Below, piece by piece: positions 19,900 through 26,944 of a stretch of 64,000 bases of DNA. The notes under the pieces were generated by a model that saw only the letters and a program-made list of their open reading frames with translations, had not been told where the DNA came from and did not search any database. Where the stretch lies: contig NZ_JABWGN010000016.1 in the NCBI RefSeq assembly GCF_013363975.1, forward strand, positions 124,001 to 188,000, read 5' to 3'. Numbering within the stretch: the first letter of the stretch is position 1; each line of letters opens with the position of its first letter. The DNA is from Nonomuraea montanisoli. GTDB lineage: Bacteria; Actinomycetota; Actinomycetes; Streptosporangiales; Streptosporangiaceae. A program made the translations under genes and the position numbers.

Positions 19900-19968
19900 A
19901 ACGCGATATGTCTTGACCGCCCACGCCAACGCGACATATCGTGTCTCTTGACGACGCGAACGCGATAT
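19900..19968 (+). promoter_or_regulatory. Operator-rich promoter of the FAD monooxygenase
   Basis: AACGCGATAT (19900-19909), AACGCGACAT (19928-19937) and AACGCGATAT (19959-19968) form three direct repeats about 28-31 bp apart. Within them CGATATGTC (19904-19912) and GACATATCG (19933-19941) are a perfect 9-bp inverted repeat. Between its arms lies a -35, TTGACC (19913-19918), and TATCGT (19937-19942) fits a -10 with an 18-bp spacer. A repressor bound to both arms would cover the promoter. The regulator is not adjacent. Confidence 0.55.
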
Positions 19969-20009
19969 TACGCGTCCCTCGACCTTCGCGCATCCCCTGA
20001 GAGGTGGAC

Positions 20010-21608
20010 ATGAAGCACGAGCGAGTGCCCGTCCTGATCGTCGGCGGCGGCTACGCCGGGCTGAGCGCGGCCATGCTGCTCGCGTGGCGGCAGATCCCCG
20101 TCATGCTCGTCGAGCGGCACCCCGGCACCTCGATCCAGCCCAAGGCGTTCGGAGTCGGCCCGCGAGCCGTCGAGCTGCTGCGTCCCGTGCCCGGCGTCGA
20201 GCACGCCCTCGGCCAGATCTGGGAGGGCATCGGCGACGACATGCGCATCGCCATCGCCCCCAGCCTCAGCTCCCCGAACCCCCAAATGATCATGTCGAGC
20301 GAGGACGACGAACTGGGCTTCCTCTCCGAGATCACCCCCGCGATCCAGGTGGGTGCCCCGCAGGCCGAGATCGAGCGCGTGCTGCGCGCCAAGGCCGAGG
20401 AACTGGGCGCCGACCTGCGCTTCTCCACGGAGCTGGTCACGCTCGACCAGGACGGCGAAGGCGTGACGGCGGTCATCCGGTCGGACGGCGTCGACAGCAT
20501 GGTCCGGGCCGACTACGTGGTGGCCGCCGACGGCTACCGCAGCCCACTGCGCCAGGCGCTCGGCATCCCCACCGCGGGCAAGGGCTCGCTCGGGCACATG
20601 TTCTCGATCATGTTCGACGCGGACCTGAGCGGGCTCGTCCGCGAGCGCGAGGTCACGCTGTGGTACCTGCAGAACGACGTGTTCACCGGCGTGATCGTCA
20701 CCGGCACCGGCGTCGGCGCGCACGTCGTGGGCATCAACTACGACCCCGACAAGGGCGAGAGCGCGGCCGACTTCACCCCCGAGCGGTGCGTGGAGCTGGT
20801 GCGCGTCGCCACCGGCGTGCCGGACCTCGACGTGCGGATCCTGGACACGGCCTCCTTCACCCTGGCGCACATCCTGGCCGAGCGGTACCGGCACGGCCGG
20901 GTGTTCCTGGCCGGCGACGCGGCCCACACCATGCCGCCCACGGGCGGGCAGGGCGGCAGCACGGCGCTGCAGGACGGCTGCGACATCGCCTGGCGGCTCT
21001 GGCTGGTCCTCACCGGCCAGGCCGGGCCCGGCTTCCTCGACACGTACGACGCGGAGCGCCGCCCCATCGGCACCCTGACCGCCGACGCGCAGCTCGCCAA
21101 CCTCGGGGTGCGGATGCCGCCCTCCCAGCGCGTCGACTACCCGGAGCCGCTGGAGGACTACGTCCCGGCCCTGATCGGCTACCGCTACCACTCGACGGCC
21201 GTCGTGACGGAGCCCGGCGACGACGGCTCGCTGCTGGAGGACCCGCGCGTGCCCACCGGCCGGCCCGGCGGCAGGGCCCCGCACGTCGCCCTCGACTGGG
21301 ACGGGCAGCGGATCTCCACGATCGACCTGTTCGCGTCGGGGTTCGTGCTGCTGGCCGGGCCGAAGGGGCGGGCCTGGACGGACGCCGGGCGCCGGGTGCA
21401 GGAACAGCTCGGGATCCAGCTCACGCGGGTCGTGGTGGGCGACGAGCTGACGGACGTGGAGGGGGCCTTCGGCAAGAGGTACGGCGTGGGCGAGGGCGGC
21501 GTCGTACTGGTGCGGCCTGACGGATACGTGGCCTGGCGCTCCCCGGAGCCGGACCCCGCGCCGGCGGCCACGCTGGAGCGCGTCCTGCGCCAGGTCCTCA
21601 GCCGCTGA
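20010..21608 (+). CDS. FAD-dependent aromatic hydroxylase-type monooxygenase
   Basis: Class A flavoprotein monooxygenase of 532 residues. It has the FAD dinucleotide motif GGGYAGLSAAM near residue 13, the DG-type motif VAADGYRSPLRQALG, and GDAAHTMPPTGGQGGST with Asp303 for the FAD pyrophosphate. The C-terminal thioredoxin-like domain (about residues 430-530) is typical of the phenol/tetracenomycin/rifampicin hydroxylase group. It probably hydroxylates an aromatic or polyketide substrate, or inactivates a drug, using NAD(P)H and oxygen. GAGAGG precedes the ATG at 20010. It stands alone behind an operator-rich promoter, suggesting inducible expression; substrate unknown. Confidence 0.88.
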   Translation: MKHERVPVLIVGGGYAGLSAAMLLAWRQIPVMLVERHPGTSIQPKAFGVGPRAVELLRPVPGVEHALGQIWEGIGDDMRIAIAPSLSSPNPQMIMSSEDDELGFLSEITPAIQVGAPQAEIERVLRAKAEELGADLRFSTELVTLDQDGEGVTAVIRSDGVDSMVRADYVVAADGYRSPLRQALGIPTAGKGSLGHMFSIMFDADLSGLVREREVTLWYLQNDVFTGVIVTGTGVGAHVVGINYDPDKGESAADFTPERCVELVRVATGVPDLDVRILDTASFTLAHILAERYRHGRVFLAGDAAHTMPPTGGQGGSTALQDGCDIAWRLWLVLTGQAGPGFLDTYDAERRPIGTLTADAQLANLGVRMPPSQRVDYPEPLEDYVPALIGYRYHSTAVVTEPGDDGSLLEDPRVPTGRPGGRAPHVALDWDGQRISTIDLFASGFVLLAGPKGRAWTDAGRRVQEQLGIQLTRVVVGDELTDVEGAFGKRYGVGEGGVVLVRPDGYVAWRSPEPDPAPAATLERVLRQVLSR

Positions 21609-21659
21609 CCGGCCCCCCTCCGTCAACGGGTCGCTTCACACGTTCCGACCACGCCCGGA

Positions 21660-21820
21660 CCAGTCGTGTCACCATGCCCGAATCACCCGAATCAGTCGTG
21701 TCAGCCGTGCCCGAAGCAGTCGTGTCACCCGCGCCCGAAACGCTCGCACCACCCGCACCCGGACCAGTCGCATCACCCGCGCCCGAAACGCTCATGTCAT
21801 CCGTGCCCGGATCAGTCGGG
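21660..21820. repeat. 24-bp degenerate tandem repeat
   Basis: At least five contiguous 24-bp units resembling GTGTCACCCGCGCCCGAAAC plus 4 bp follow one another between the monooxygenase and the MocR gene. Read on the minus strand the array gives an eight-residue period (SGAGDTTA-like) inside an open frame that could start near 21951, so a small repeat protein divergent from MocR is possible but unproven. I see no other gene in 21609-22001. Confidence 0.6.
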
Positions 21821-21973
21821 TCGGTGGGCCGTGCGGTCGCGCCTCCGACCCACCGCGCGATCCCCCACGGCCGCTCGTCCCCTGCTCGATCCGGGCACGG
21901 AGCCTGCCCGAGGAGATAGTTCGTGAGCCCGATGGCCGCGGCGAGATGTCTCATTCCTGAGAACGTAGAGAAC

Positions 21974-22023
21974 ATCTGGCTCAGGGATATAGTCCAGATC
22001 CATGGAAGATGAGTGGTCCAGAT
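21974..22023 (+). promoter_or_regulatory. MocR-type operator and leaderless promoter
   Basis: ATCTGG (21974-21979) and CCAGAT (21994-21999) are inverted, and TCCAGAT is repeated directly at 21993-21999 and 22017-22023, 24 bp apart. TATAGT at 21988-21993 is a clear -10 whose start site would be at or near the ATG at 22002. MocR proteins typically autoregulate through such direct/inverted repeats. Confidence 0.5.
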
Positions 22024-23453
22024 GGGGGCTGGATCTCCACGTCCATCTCCGGCCCGGCACAGGGCACGGTCTGCGCACCGGGCTCGAACACGCCCTGCGT
22101 GACGCCGTGCGCAGCGGCCGGCTCCGCTCGGGAACACGGCTGCCGTCGTCGCGGGCGCTGGCCCGCGACCTCGGGATCGCCCGCGGCACCGTCACCCAGG
22201 CACTGGACCAGCTCGTCGCCGAGGGATATCTGGAGTCGAAGCCGCGCTCGGGCATCCGCGTCGCTCCCCAGCCCGCCGCGCCGCCCGCGGAGATCGCGCC
22301 CCCGTCCCACGCCACCCTGCGGCCCGTACGGGGGATCGATCTCCGCTCCGGCTTTCCGGACCTCGCCGCGTTCCCGCGACGCGAGTGGCTCGCCGCCACC
22401 CGGCACATCCTGCAGACCGCCCCCAACACCGCGTTCGGCTACCGCGAGCGAGCGGGCGCCGTCGAGCTGCGGCAGGCGCTGGCCGAGTACCTCGGCCGGG
22501 CCCGTGGCGTCAGCACCACGCCCGACCACATCGTGGTGTGCGCCGGTTACGCCCACGCGTTGCGCCTGGTGTGTCAGGTCCTCCGGCATCATCACGGCGG
22601 CTCCGCGGGCGCGTTCGCCTTCGAGGACCCCACCGAGCCCGACCACCCCGCGCTCGTCGAACAGCTGGGACACCGGGCGCGGCGCATCCCCGTCGACCGG
22701 GACGGGCTGATCGTCGAGGGGCTCACGGACGAGAGCGCCGTCGTTGTCACCCCAGCCCACCAGTACCCGCTCGGGGTCACGCTGAGCCCCGCCCGCCGCG
22801 TCGAGCTGGTGTCCTGGGCCAGGCGAACCGGCGCGTTCATCGTGGAGGACGACTACGACGGCGAGTTCCGTTACGATCGCCAGCCCGTCGGCGCGCTTCA
22901 GGGCATGGCGCCCGACCGGGTCATCTACGCCGGAACCGCCAGCAAGACCATCGCCCCGGGCCTGCGCCTGGCCTGGCTCGTCCTGCCCGGCGGCCTGCTC
23001 GGCGCGCTGCGGGAGGCGACGCGCTGGGACGAGTCCTCGGTCAACGTCATCGACCAGCTCGTGCTCGCGCGGCTCGTCCAGACGGGCGAACTCGACCGGC
23101 ACGTGCGCCGCTGCCGAGCCCGCTACCGCCGGCGACGCGACCTCCTCGGCCAGGCCGTCGCCCGGCACCTGCCGCACGGACGTCTCTCCGGCATCGCCGC
23201 CGGCCTGCACGCCGTCCTCCGCCTCCCCGCCGGGTCGGACCACGAGGGCCCGCTTCTCGGCCACCTGGCCGCACGCGGCATCCATGTCGAAGGCATCTCG
23301 CCCTTCTACCAGCGGCCGGAGCAGTCCCCGCTCGCCATCGTCATCGGCTACGCGACCCCAGCCGAACACGCCTATGGCGGCGCCCTCAGCGCGCTCGTCG
23401 ACGCCCTGCGGGAACGCATGCCGGCGATCGAGCTTCAGCCGAGGTCGGGATGA
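22002..23453 (+). CDS. MocR/GabR-type transcriptional regulator with aminotransferase domain
   Basis: A 483-residue fusion: a GntR-type winged helix at residues 20-90 (GLEHALRDAVRSGRLRSGTR, then RDLGIARGTVTQALDQLVAEG) and a fold-type-I aminotransferase domain from about 110 to the end. The PLP lysine is K315 in AGTASKTIAPGLR, and the phosphate/ring contacts EDDYDGEFRYD are present. Such regulators sense PLP or an amine such as GABA and control vitamin B6 or amine metabolism, usually acting on a divergent gene. No obvious target is divergent here except a possible small repeat frame. No ribosome site; probably leaderless. Its last 19 bp overlap the convergent GNAT gene. Confidence 0.9.
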   Translation: MEDEWSRWGLDLHVHLRPGTGHGLRTGLEHALRDAVRSGRLRSGTRLPSSRALARDLGIARGTVTQALDQLVAEGYLESKPRSGIRVAPQPAAPPAEIAPPSHATLRPVRGIDLRSGFPDLAAFPRREWLAATRHILQTAPNTAFGYRERAGAVELRQALAEYLGRARGVSTTPDHIVVCAGYAHALRLVCQVLRHHHGGSAGAFAFEDPTEPDHPALVEQLGHRARRIPVDRDGLIVEGLTDESAVVVTPAHQYPLGVTLSPARRVELVSWARRTGAFIVEDDYDGEFRYDRQPVGALQGMAPDRVIYAGTASKTIAPGLRLAWLVLPGGLLGALREATRWDESSVNVIDQLVLARLVQTGELDRHVRRCRARYRRRRDLLGQAVARHLPHGRLSGIAAGLHAVLRLPAGSDHEGPLLGHLAARGIHVEGISPFYQRPEQSPLAIVIGYATPAEHAYGGALSALVDALRERMPAIELQPRSG

Positions 23454-24610
23454 GGGACGTAACGGTCGGGACGGATCAGGGAGAGGGCGCCGTCGTCGGC
23501 CATGAACGTGTCCAGGTCGCCGATCCTCCACCCGGCCTCGACCAGCAGCGACACGAGCGGGTGCACGCCCGGCACCGCGATCCGGGCCTGTTGTGGCGCC
23601 CCTTCGGCCGGGGCCGGTTGTGGCGTCCCTTCGCCCCGAGCCACTTGCGACGCCCCTCCGGCGCGAGCCACTTCCGGCGTCTCTTCGATCCGGGCCACTT
23701 TTGGCGCCCTCTCAGCACTGCTCGCCAGGGCCGTCGCGGCGAGCGCGCCGAGCACCGCCTCCGTGCAGTCTCGTGGCGTCGCACCGCCGGCCGGGCCGAT
23801 CTCGACGTCGCCGCCGCTCACCCTGACGAAGGCGTACCCGTGGCCGGTCGTGTAGAGGGTGACGCCCGGTATGGAGGCATACCAGGCGAGTGTGCCCGTC
23901 CGCGACCCGCCTCCGGCGCGCGCGTCGAGCTCCGCGACGTCCTCCGGGCGCGCCTCCTCGACCGGCAGGCCAACGAGTCCAGAGGCCGAGCTGGGCGGTC
24001 CTGAGGCGGAGCTGGGCAGCCCTGAGGCAGGGCCGGACAATCCTGAGGCGGAGCCGGACACTCCTGAGACAGGGCCAGGCAGCCCTGAGGCGGAACCGGG
24101 CAGCCCCGAGGAAGGGCCGATCAGCCCTGAGGCGGGACCGATCAGCCCTGAGGCGGGACCGATCAGCCCTGAGGCGGGACCGATCAGCCCTGAGGCGGGA
24201 CCGGGCAATCCTGAGGCAGGGCCGGTCAGGTAGAGCAGTGGGCACCAGGGGCGCAGGCCGTACCGGATGTACAGGCTCATGGCGCGGGGGTCCGAGGAGG
24301 CGAAGGTGACTTTCGGTCCGTCTCCTCCCAGCAGCTCCGCGAGGAGGCTGCGCCCCACGCCGGACGACTGGTGCTCGGGCAGCACGAACAGGTCGCCCAG
24401 GTGCGTGACGGCGCCGCGGCGCAGCGTGCCGCCGAAACCCCGGGCCTGCCCGTTCGCCGTGGGGGCGAGGACGAGCTTGCCGAAGGCCCGTTCGGCGTCG
24501 AGGAAGTCCGGGGCCGAGGGCCAGCCCCGTAGCAGCCCGAACCGCTTGGCCACCGCCCGCACGGCGGGCATGTCGTCCTCTTCCGCGCCCCGCACGATGT
24601 CTTCTGCCAC
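23435..24610 (-). CDS. GNAT-family acetyltransferase with tandem-repeat linker
   Basis: 391-residue protein. Residues 5-130 form a GNAT domain with the acetyl-CoA loop in FVLPEHQSSGVGRSLLAELL and the C-terminal FASSDPRAMSLYIRYGLRPW. Residues about 130-213 are twelve copies of a seven-residue repeat (GPASGLI type). A second folded part (EEARPEDVAELDARAGGGSR onward, including TLAWYASIPGVTLYTTGHGY) follows, is interrupted by a nine-residue Ala/Glu repeat, and ends HPDLG. The two folded parts suggest a two-lobe GNAT whose linker has expanded. GTG start with GGAG upstream. It converges with and overlaps the MocR gene. Substrate unknown. Confidence 0.75.
   Translation of the reverse strand: MAEDIVRGAEEDDMPAVRAVAKRFGLLRGWPSAPDFLDAERAFGKLVLAPTANGQARGFGGTLRRGAVTHLGDLFVLPEHQSSGVGRSLLAELLGGDGPKVTFASSDPRAMSLYIRYGLRPWCPLLYLTGPASGLPGPASGLIGPASGLIGPASGLIGPASGLIGPSSGLPGSASGLPGPVSGVSGSASGLSGPASGLPSSASGPPSSASGLVGLPVEEARPEDVAELDARAGGGSRTGTLAWYASIPGVTLYTTGHGYAFVRVSGGDVEIGPAGGATPRDCTEAVLGALAATALASSAERAPKVARIEETPEVARAGGASQVARGEGTPQPAPAEGAPQQARIAVPGVHPLVSLLVEAGWRIGDLDTFMADDGALSLIRPDRYVPHPDLG
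23592..23712. repeat. 27-bp tandem repeat inside the GNAT gene
   Basis: Four and a half units of 27 bp (starts 23592, 23619, 23646, 23673, 23700). On the minus strand they encode nine-residue repeats of the form QVARGEGTP. The unit keeps the reading frame. Confidence 0.75.
23972..24223. repeat. 21-bp tandem repeat inside the GNAT gene, 12 units
   Basis: Twelve consecutive 21-bp units, the central four nearly identical (ATCAGCCCTGAGGCGGGACC plus G). On the minus strand each encodes GPASGLI or a variant. The near-identity of the central copies points to recent expansion; the flanking ones have diverged. Confidence 0.9.
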
Positions 24611-24749
24611 GTCTTCTCCACACTGTCTCGGGGGCTCATCTCATCATCGAGGAGGTCGTGGGGGCGTCACCGGGCAGATCGTGGGCGAATCAGGAAGGGT
24701 GCCTTTCTCGCACCTTGGCCAGCCTGCCGGGCGCGCCGGCCCCCTCGCG

Positions 24750-24811
24750 CCTTGGCGCAGCCCGCTCACACCTTGGCGCAGCCCGCTCGCATCTTGACGC
24801 GGCCCCGCATC
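24750..24811. repeat. 21-bp tandem repeat in a gene-free spacer
   Basis: About three units beginning CCTTGGCGCAGCCCGCTCRC, then decaying. They lie in the gene-free stretch 24611-25087 between the GNAT gene start and the stop of the next leftward gene. I see no gene, RNA or clear promoter in the rest of that stretch beyond the GNAT ribosome site. Confidence 0.6.
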
Positions 24812-25087
24812 CTGGTGCGCTCATGCCGGGGCCTTGTTCATGCTGGGGCTCCTCCTCAGAGTTAGGGCCTGCGCCCAGGACATGTGGCCTCTGCTCAGGT
24901 GGGCCGGCCCCTCGTGGTGAGCTCGCGCCACCAGATGAGCAGCCAAGGTGAGCTGGCGCCACAAGGTGGGCAGCTCAAGTCGCCGCGTAATGCTCTGGCG
25001 CCGGTAAGCAACACCCCACGGGGATCCACGGTGAGCCAGCGACGCAGAGCGAGCTGCGCCGCGTGGCGGACCGCGCCGCGTGGCGGG

Positions 25088-26521
25088 TCAGGCTGCGAGG
25101 GGGTACGGGGTGGTGCCGGGCCGGGGTGGGCTTGCCTCCTGGGTGGCGCAGAGCCAGTCGTTCAGTGAGCCGGTGAAGCCCGAAGGCGGGCCGAGCTTGA
25201 GGCAGGTCGCCTGGCCTGTTCCTGAGACCGGGGCGACTTTGAGGCGGCGGACGCTTCCCGGTCTGCCCATGGCGGGGGGCTCCGTTTCGCAGGGCGTCAG
25301 GCGTACGTCGAACGACGGCCCGGCGAGGGCGGACGAGGTGGCGGACCGCGAGGCGGTGATGGCGGAGGAGACTCCTGCGGTCCACGGGGCTTGGCGGTGT
25401 GACGATGTCGCCGCCGGGTCGGTCGTCTCGGGCGGTTCGCTCCACGCCATGGGGTCGCCTGGCGGGCTGATGTGCAGGTGGTCGTCGATCAGACGGACGT
25501 CGGCTCTCGGGTGTGTCGCGAGGAACGCCATGTGGTCGGCCAGCAGATGGTGCGCCACCGTACGCAGAAGGTTGGTGGCGCACAGCGTGTGGGCGCAGGC
25601 GGCGCCGTCGATGGTGATCTCCGGCAGCGCGAAGCGGCGCAGCCCTCGCGAGGTGACCCGCAGGCAGTCGCACGCCGCCGTGTCCGCCGGGTCCCACGGC
25701 GGGCAGGTGGCGTCGTCGTGGACCTGGACGTCCCAGCCCAGCCAGTCGTCGGCGAGCCGGAAGACCACGGGCTCGTCGGGGCACCGGTCACAGCTCGGCA
25801 CCGTCGACCCCGTCAGCGGGTCGACGACCAGGCCGCCGCACTGCCGGGCCAGGGCACGGGCCGTGGCGCGGGCGGTCTGGGCGCTGCCGGGGAGCTGGTG
25901 CGGGGGCGCGGTCGAGGAGACGACGAGGTGCTGTTTGGCGCGCCGCAGCAGCCGGCGTTCGTCGTGGTGCAGGAAGCGGCATCCGTCGTGGTGCGAGATC
26001 CAGCGCTCGTCGTGGTTTGGGAGCCGGCCCTCGTCGTGGTGCGAGAGGCGGCCCTTGTTCGGGTGCCAGCGTCCGTCCTCGTCAGGGTGTCCGCTCCGAC
26101 GCTCGTCAGGGTGCGGCGTTCCGTGCTCTTGGGGCAGGGGGAACCGTGGGTCGGCGCCGGGGATTCGGTGCTCGGGGTGGTGAGCGGGGTGGTGAGCGGC
26201 CTGGCGTTCGTCGGCGCCCGGGATCCGCCGTCCGGCATACGACCCACTCTGGCGTGCGTCGGGGTGGGGCGAGCCGGCTCTGTGCGGCGGTGGGGTCGGC
26301 CGCCGGGGCGCTCTGCTCCCCGGTGGGGTGGTGACGCCTCTCCACGGGGTCGGGTGGTGCGTGACCTCCAGGCCGGGCGTGCCGTAGGCGGTCATGGCGG
26401 CCTTGCGGTACGGCTTGGCGACCCGCCACGGCACCAGGTCGGGGATCGGGCACGGCAGGCGCTCGATGGCGACGACGAACCGGCTCGTCAGAGCCACGGG
26501 CAGCGGCAGGGGGATCTTCAT
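25088..26521 (-). CDS. Hypothetical Cys/His-containing protein with an internal repeat array
   Basis: 477 residues, family not recognised. The start is well supported: GGAGG lies 5 bp before the ATG. Residues 1-55 are conserved-looking and hydrophobic/charged (MKIPLPLPVALTSRFVVAIE). About residues 60-205 are Pro/His/Arg-rich, including the eight-residue HHDExRL-type repeats. About 210-350 look folded and carry paired Cys (SCDRCPDEP, CDCLRV, CAHTLC) and HHLLADHMAFL. The last 110 residues are Ser/Thr/Pro-rich and may be unstructured or follow an old frameshift. No signal peptide. Neighbours give no hint of function. Confidence 0.55.
   Translation of the reverse strand: MKIPLPLPVALTSRFVVAIERLPCPIPDLVPWRVAKPYRKAAMTAYGTPGLEVTHHPTPWRGVTTPPGSRAPRRPTPPPHRAGSPHPDARQSGSYAGRRIPGADERQAAHHPAHHPEHRIPGADPRFPLPQEHGTPHPDERRSGHPDEDGRWHPNKGRLSHHDEGRLPNHDERWISHHDGCRFLHHDERRLLRRAKQHLVVSSTAPPHQLPGSAQTARATARALARQCGGLVVDPLTGSTVPSCDRCPDEPVVFRLADDWLGWDVQVHDDATCPPWDPADTAACDCLRVTSRGLRRFALPEITIDGAACAHTLCATNLLRTVAHHLLADHMAFLATHPRADVRLIDDHLHISPPGDPMAWSEPPETTDPAATSSHRQAPWTAGVSSAITASRSATSSALAGPSFDVRLTPCETEPPAMGRPGSVRRLKVAPVSGTGQATCLKLGPPSGFTGSLNDWLCATQEASPPRPGTTPYPLAA
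25961..26128. repeat. 24-bp tandem repeat inside the hypothetical gene, 7 units
   Basis: Seven 24-bp units start at 25961, 25985, 26009, 26033, 26057, 26081 and 26105; the first four begin GTCGTGGT, the last two GTCAGGGT. On the minus strand they encode eight-residue repeats of type HHDExRLx. Period and frame agree. Confidence 0.85.
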
Positions 26522-26590
26522 GAGGGCCTCCGGGGTGGGTGAGGCCCTCAGCTTGGCGAAGGGGTGGGAGGGGCAGGGGTGCCGAGCGCG

Positions 26591-26756
26591 GTTCTGTGGA
26601 TGGTGGGGGTTCTCTGGCCGGGATCTGTGGATGGTGGGGGTTCTCTGGCCGGGATCTGTGGATGGTGGGGGTTCTCTGGCCGGGTTCCGTGGATGGTGGG
26701 GGCTCTCTCACAGAGGTCTGTGGAGGGTGGGGATTGTCTCGCCGGGGTCTGTGGAT
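26591..26756. repeat. 31-bp tandem repeat, intergenic
   Basis: Five units of 31 bp (26591, 26622, 26653, 26684, 26715) plus a partial sixth, core CTGTGGATGGTGGGGGTTCT. The first three are almost identical. Because 31 is not a multiple of three, no single frame repeats, so this is a non-coding minisatellite. It sits upstream of the hypothetical gene at 26521 and downstream of treZ. I see no gene in 26522-26944. Confidence 0.9.
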
Positions 26757-26844
26757 GCAGGCCCCGGCGTCCGTGGATGACTCCTTGTCCCAGGAGCCCC
26801 GGGCGCGTCCCGGGAGTCCCGCGCATCCCGGGAGTCGCGCGGGC

Positions 26845-26944
26845 GTCCTGGGAGTCCTGGTCGGATGTCCTGGGAGTCCTGGTCGCCTGGGAGTCCTGGT
26901 CGGATGTCCTGGGAGTCCCGGTCAGGCGTCCCGGGAGTCTCCGG
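26845..26944. repeat. 22-bp tandem repeat after treZ
   Basis: Units of the form GTCCTGGGAGTCCTGGTCGG plus AT at 26845, 26867, 26906 and 26928, with a truncated copy at 26889. It abuts the treZ stop at 26945 and may extend leftward in decayed form (CCCGGGAGTCC words from about 26812). No terminator hairpin is evident for treZ here. Confidence 0.75.

Noticed and set aside
21598..22137. Minus-strand 179-residue protein divergent from MocR
   Set aside because: Its upstream half overlaps the MocR coding region and the rest is repeat-derived; a shorter version from about 21951 cannot be excluded but lacks a convincing ribosome site.
26591..26756. Possible CRISPR array
   Set aside because: The 31-bp units are directly abutting with no variable spacers and there are no cas genes; it is a tandem minisatellite.
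26522..26944. Small proteins in the repeat-rich spacer before treZ
   Set aside because: Open frames here simply read through 31- and 22-bp repeats in several frames and have no ribosome site or family features.
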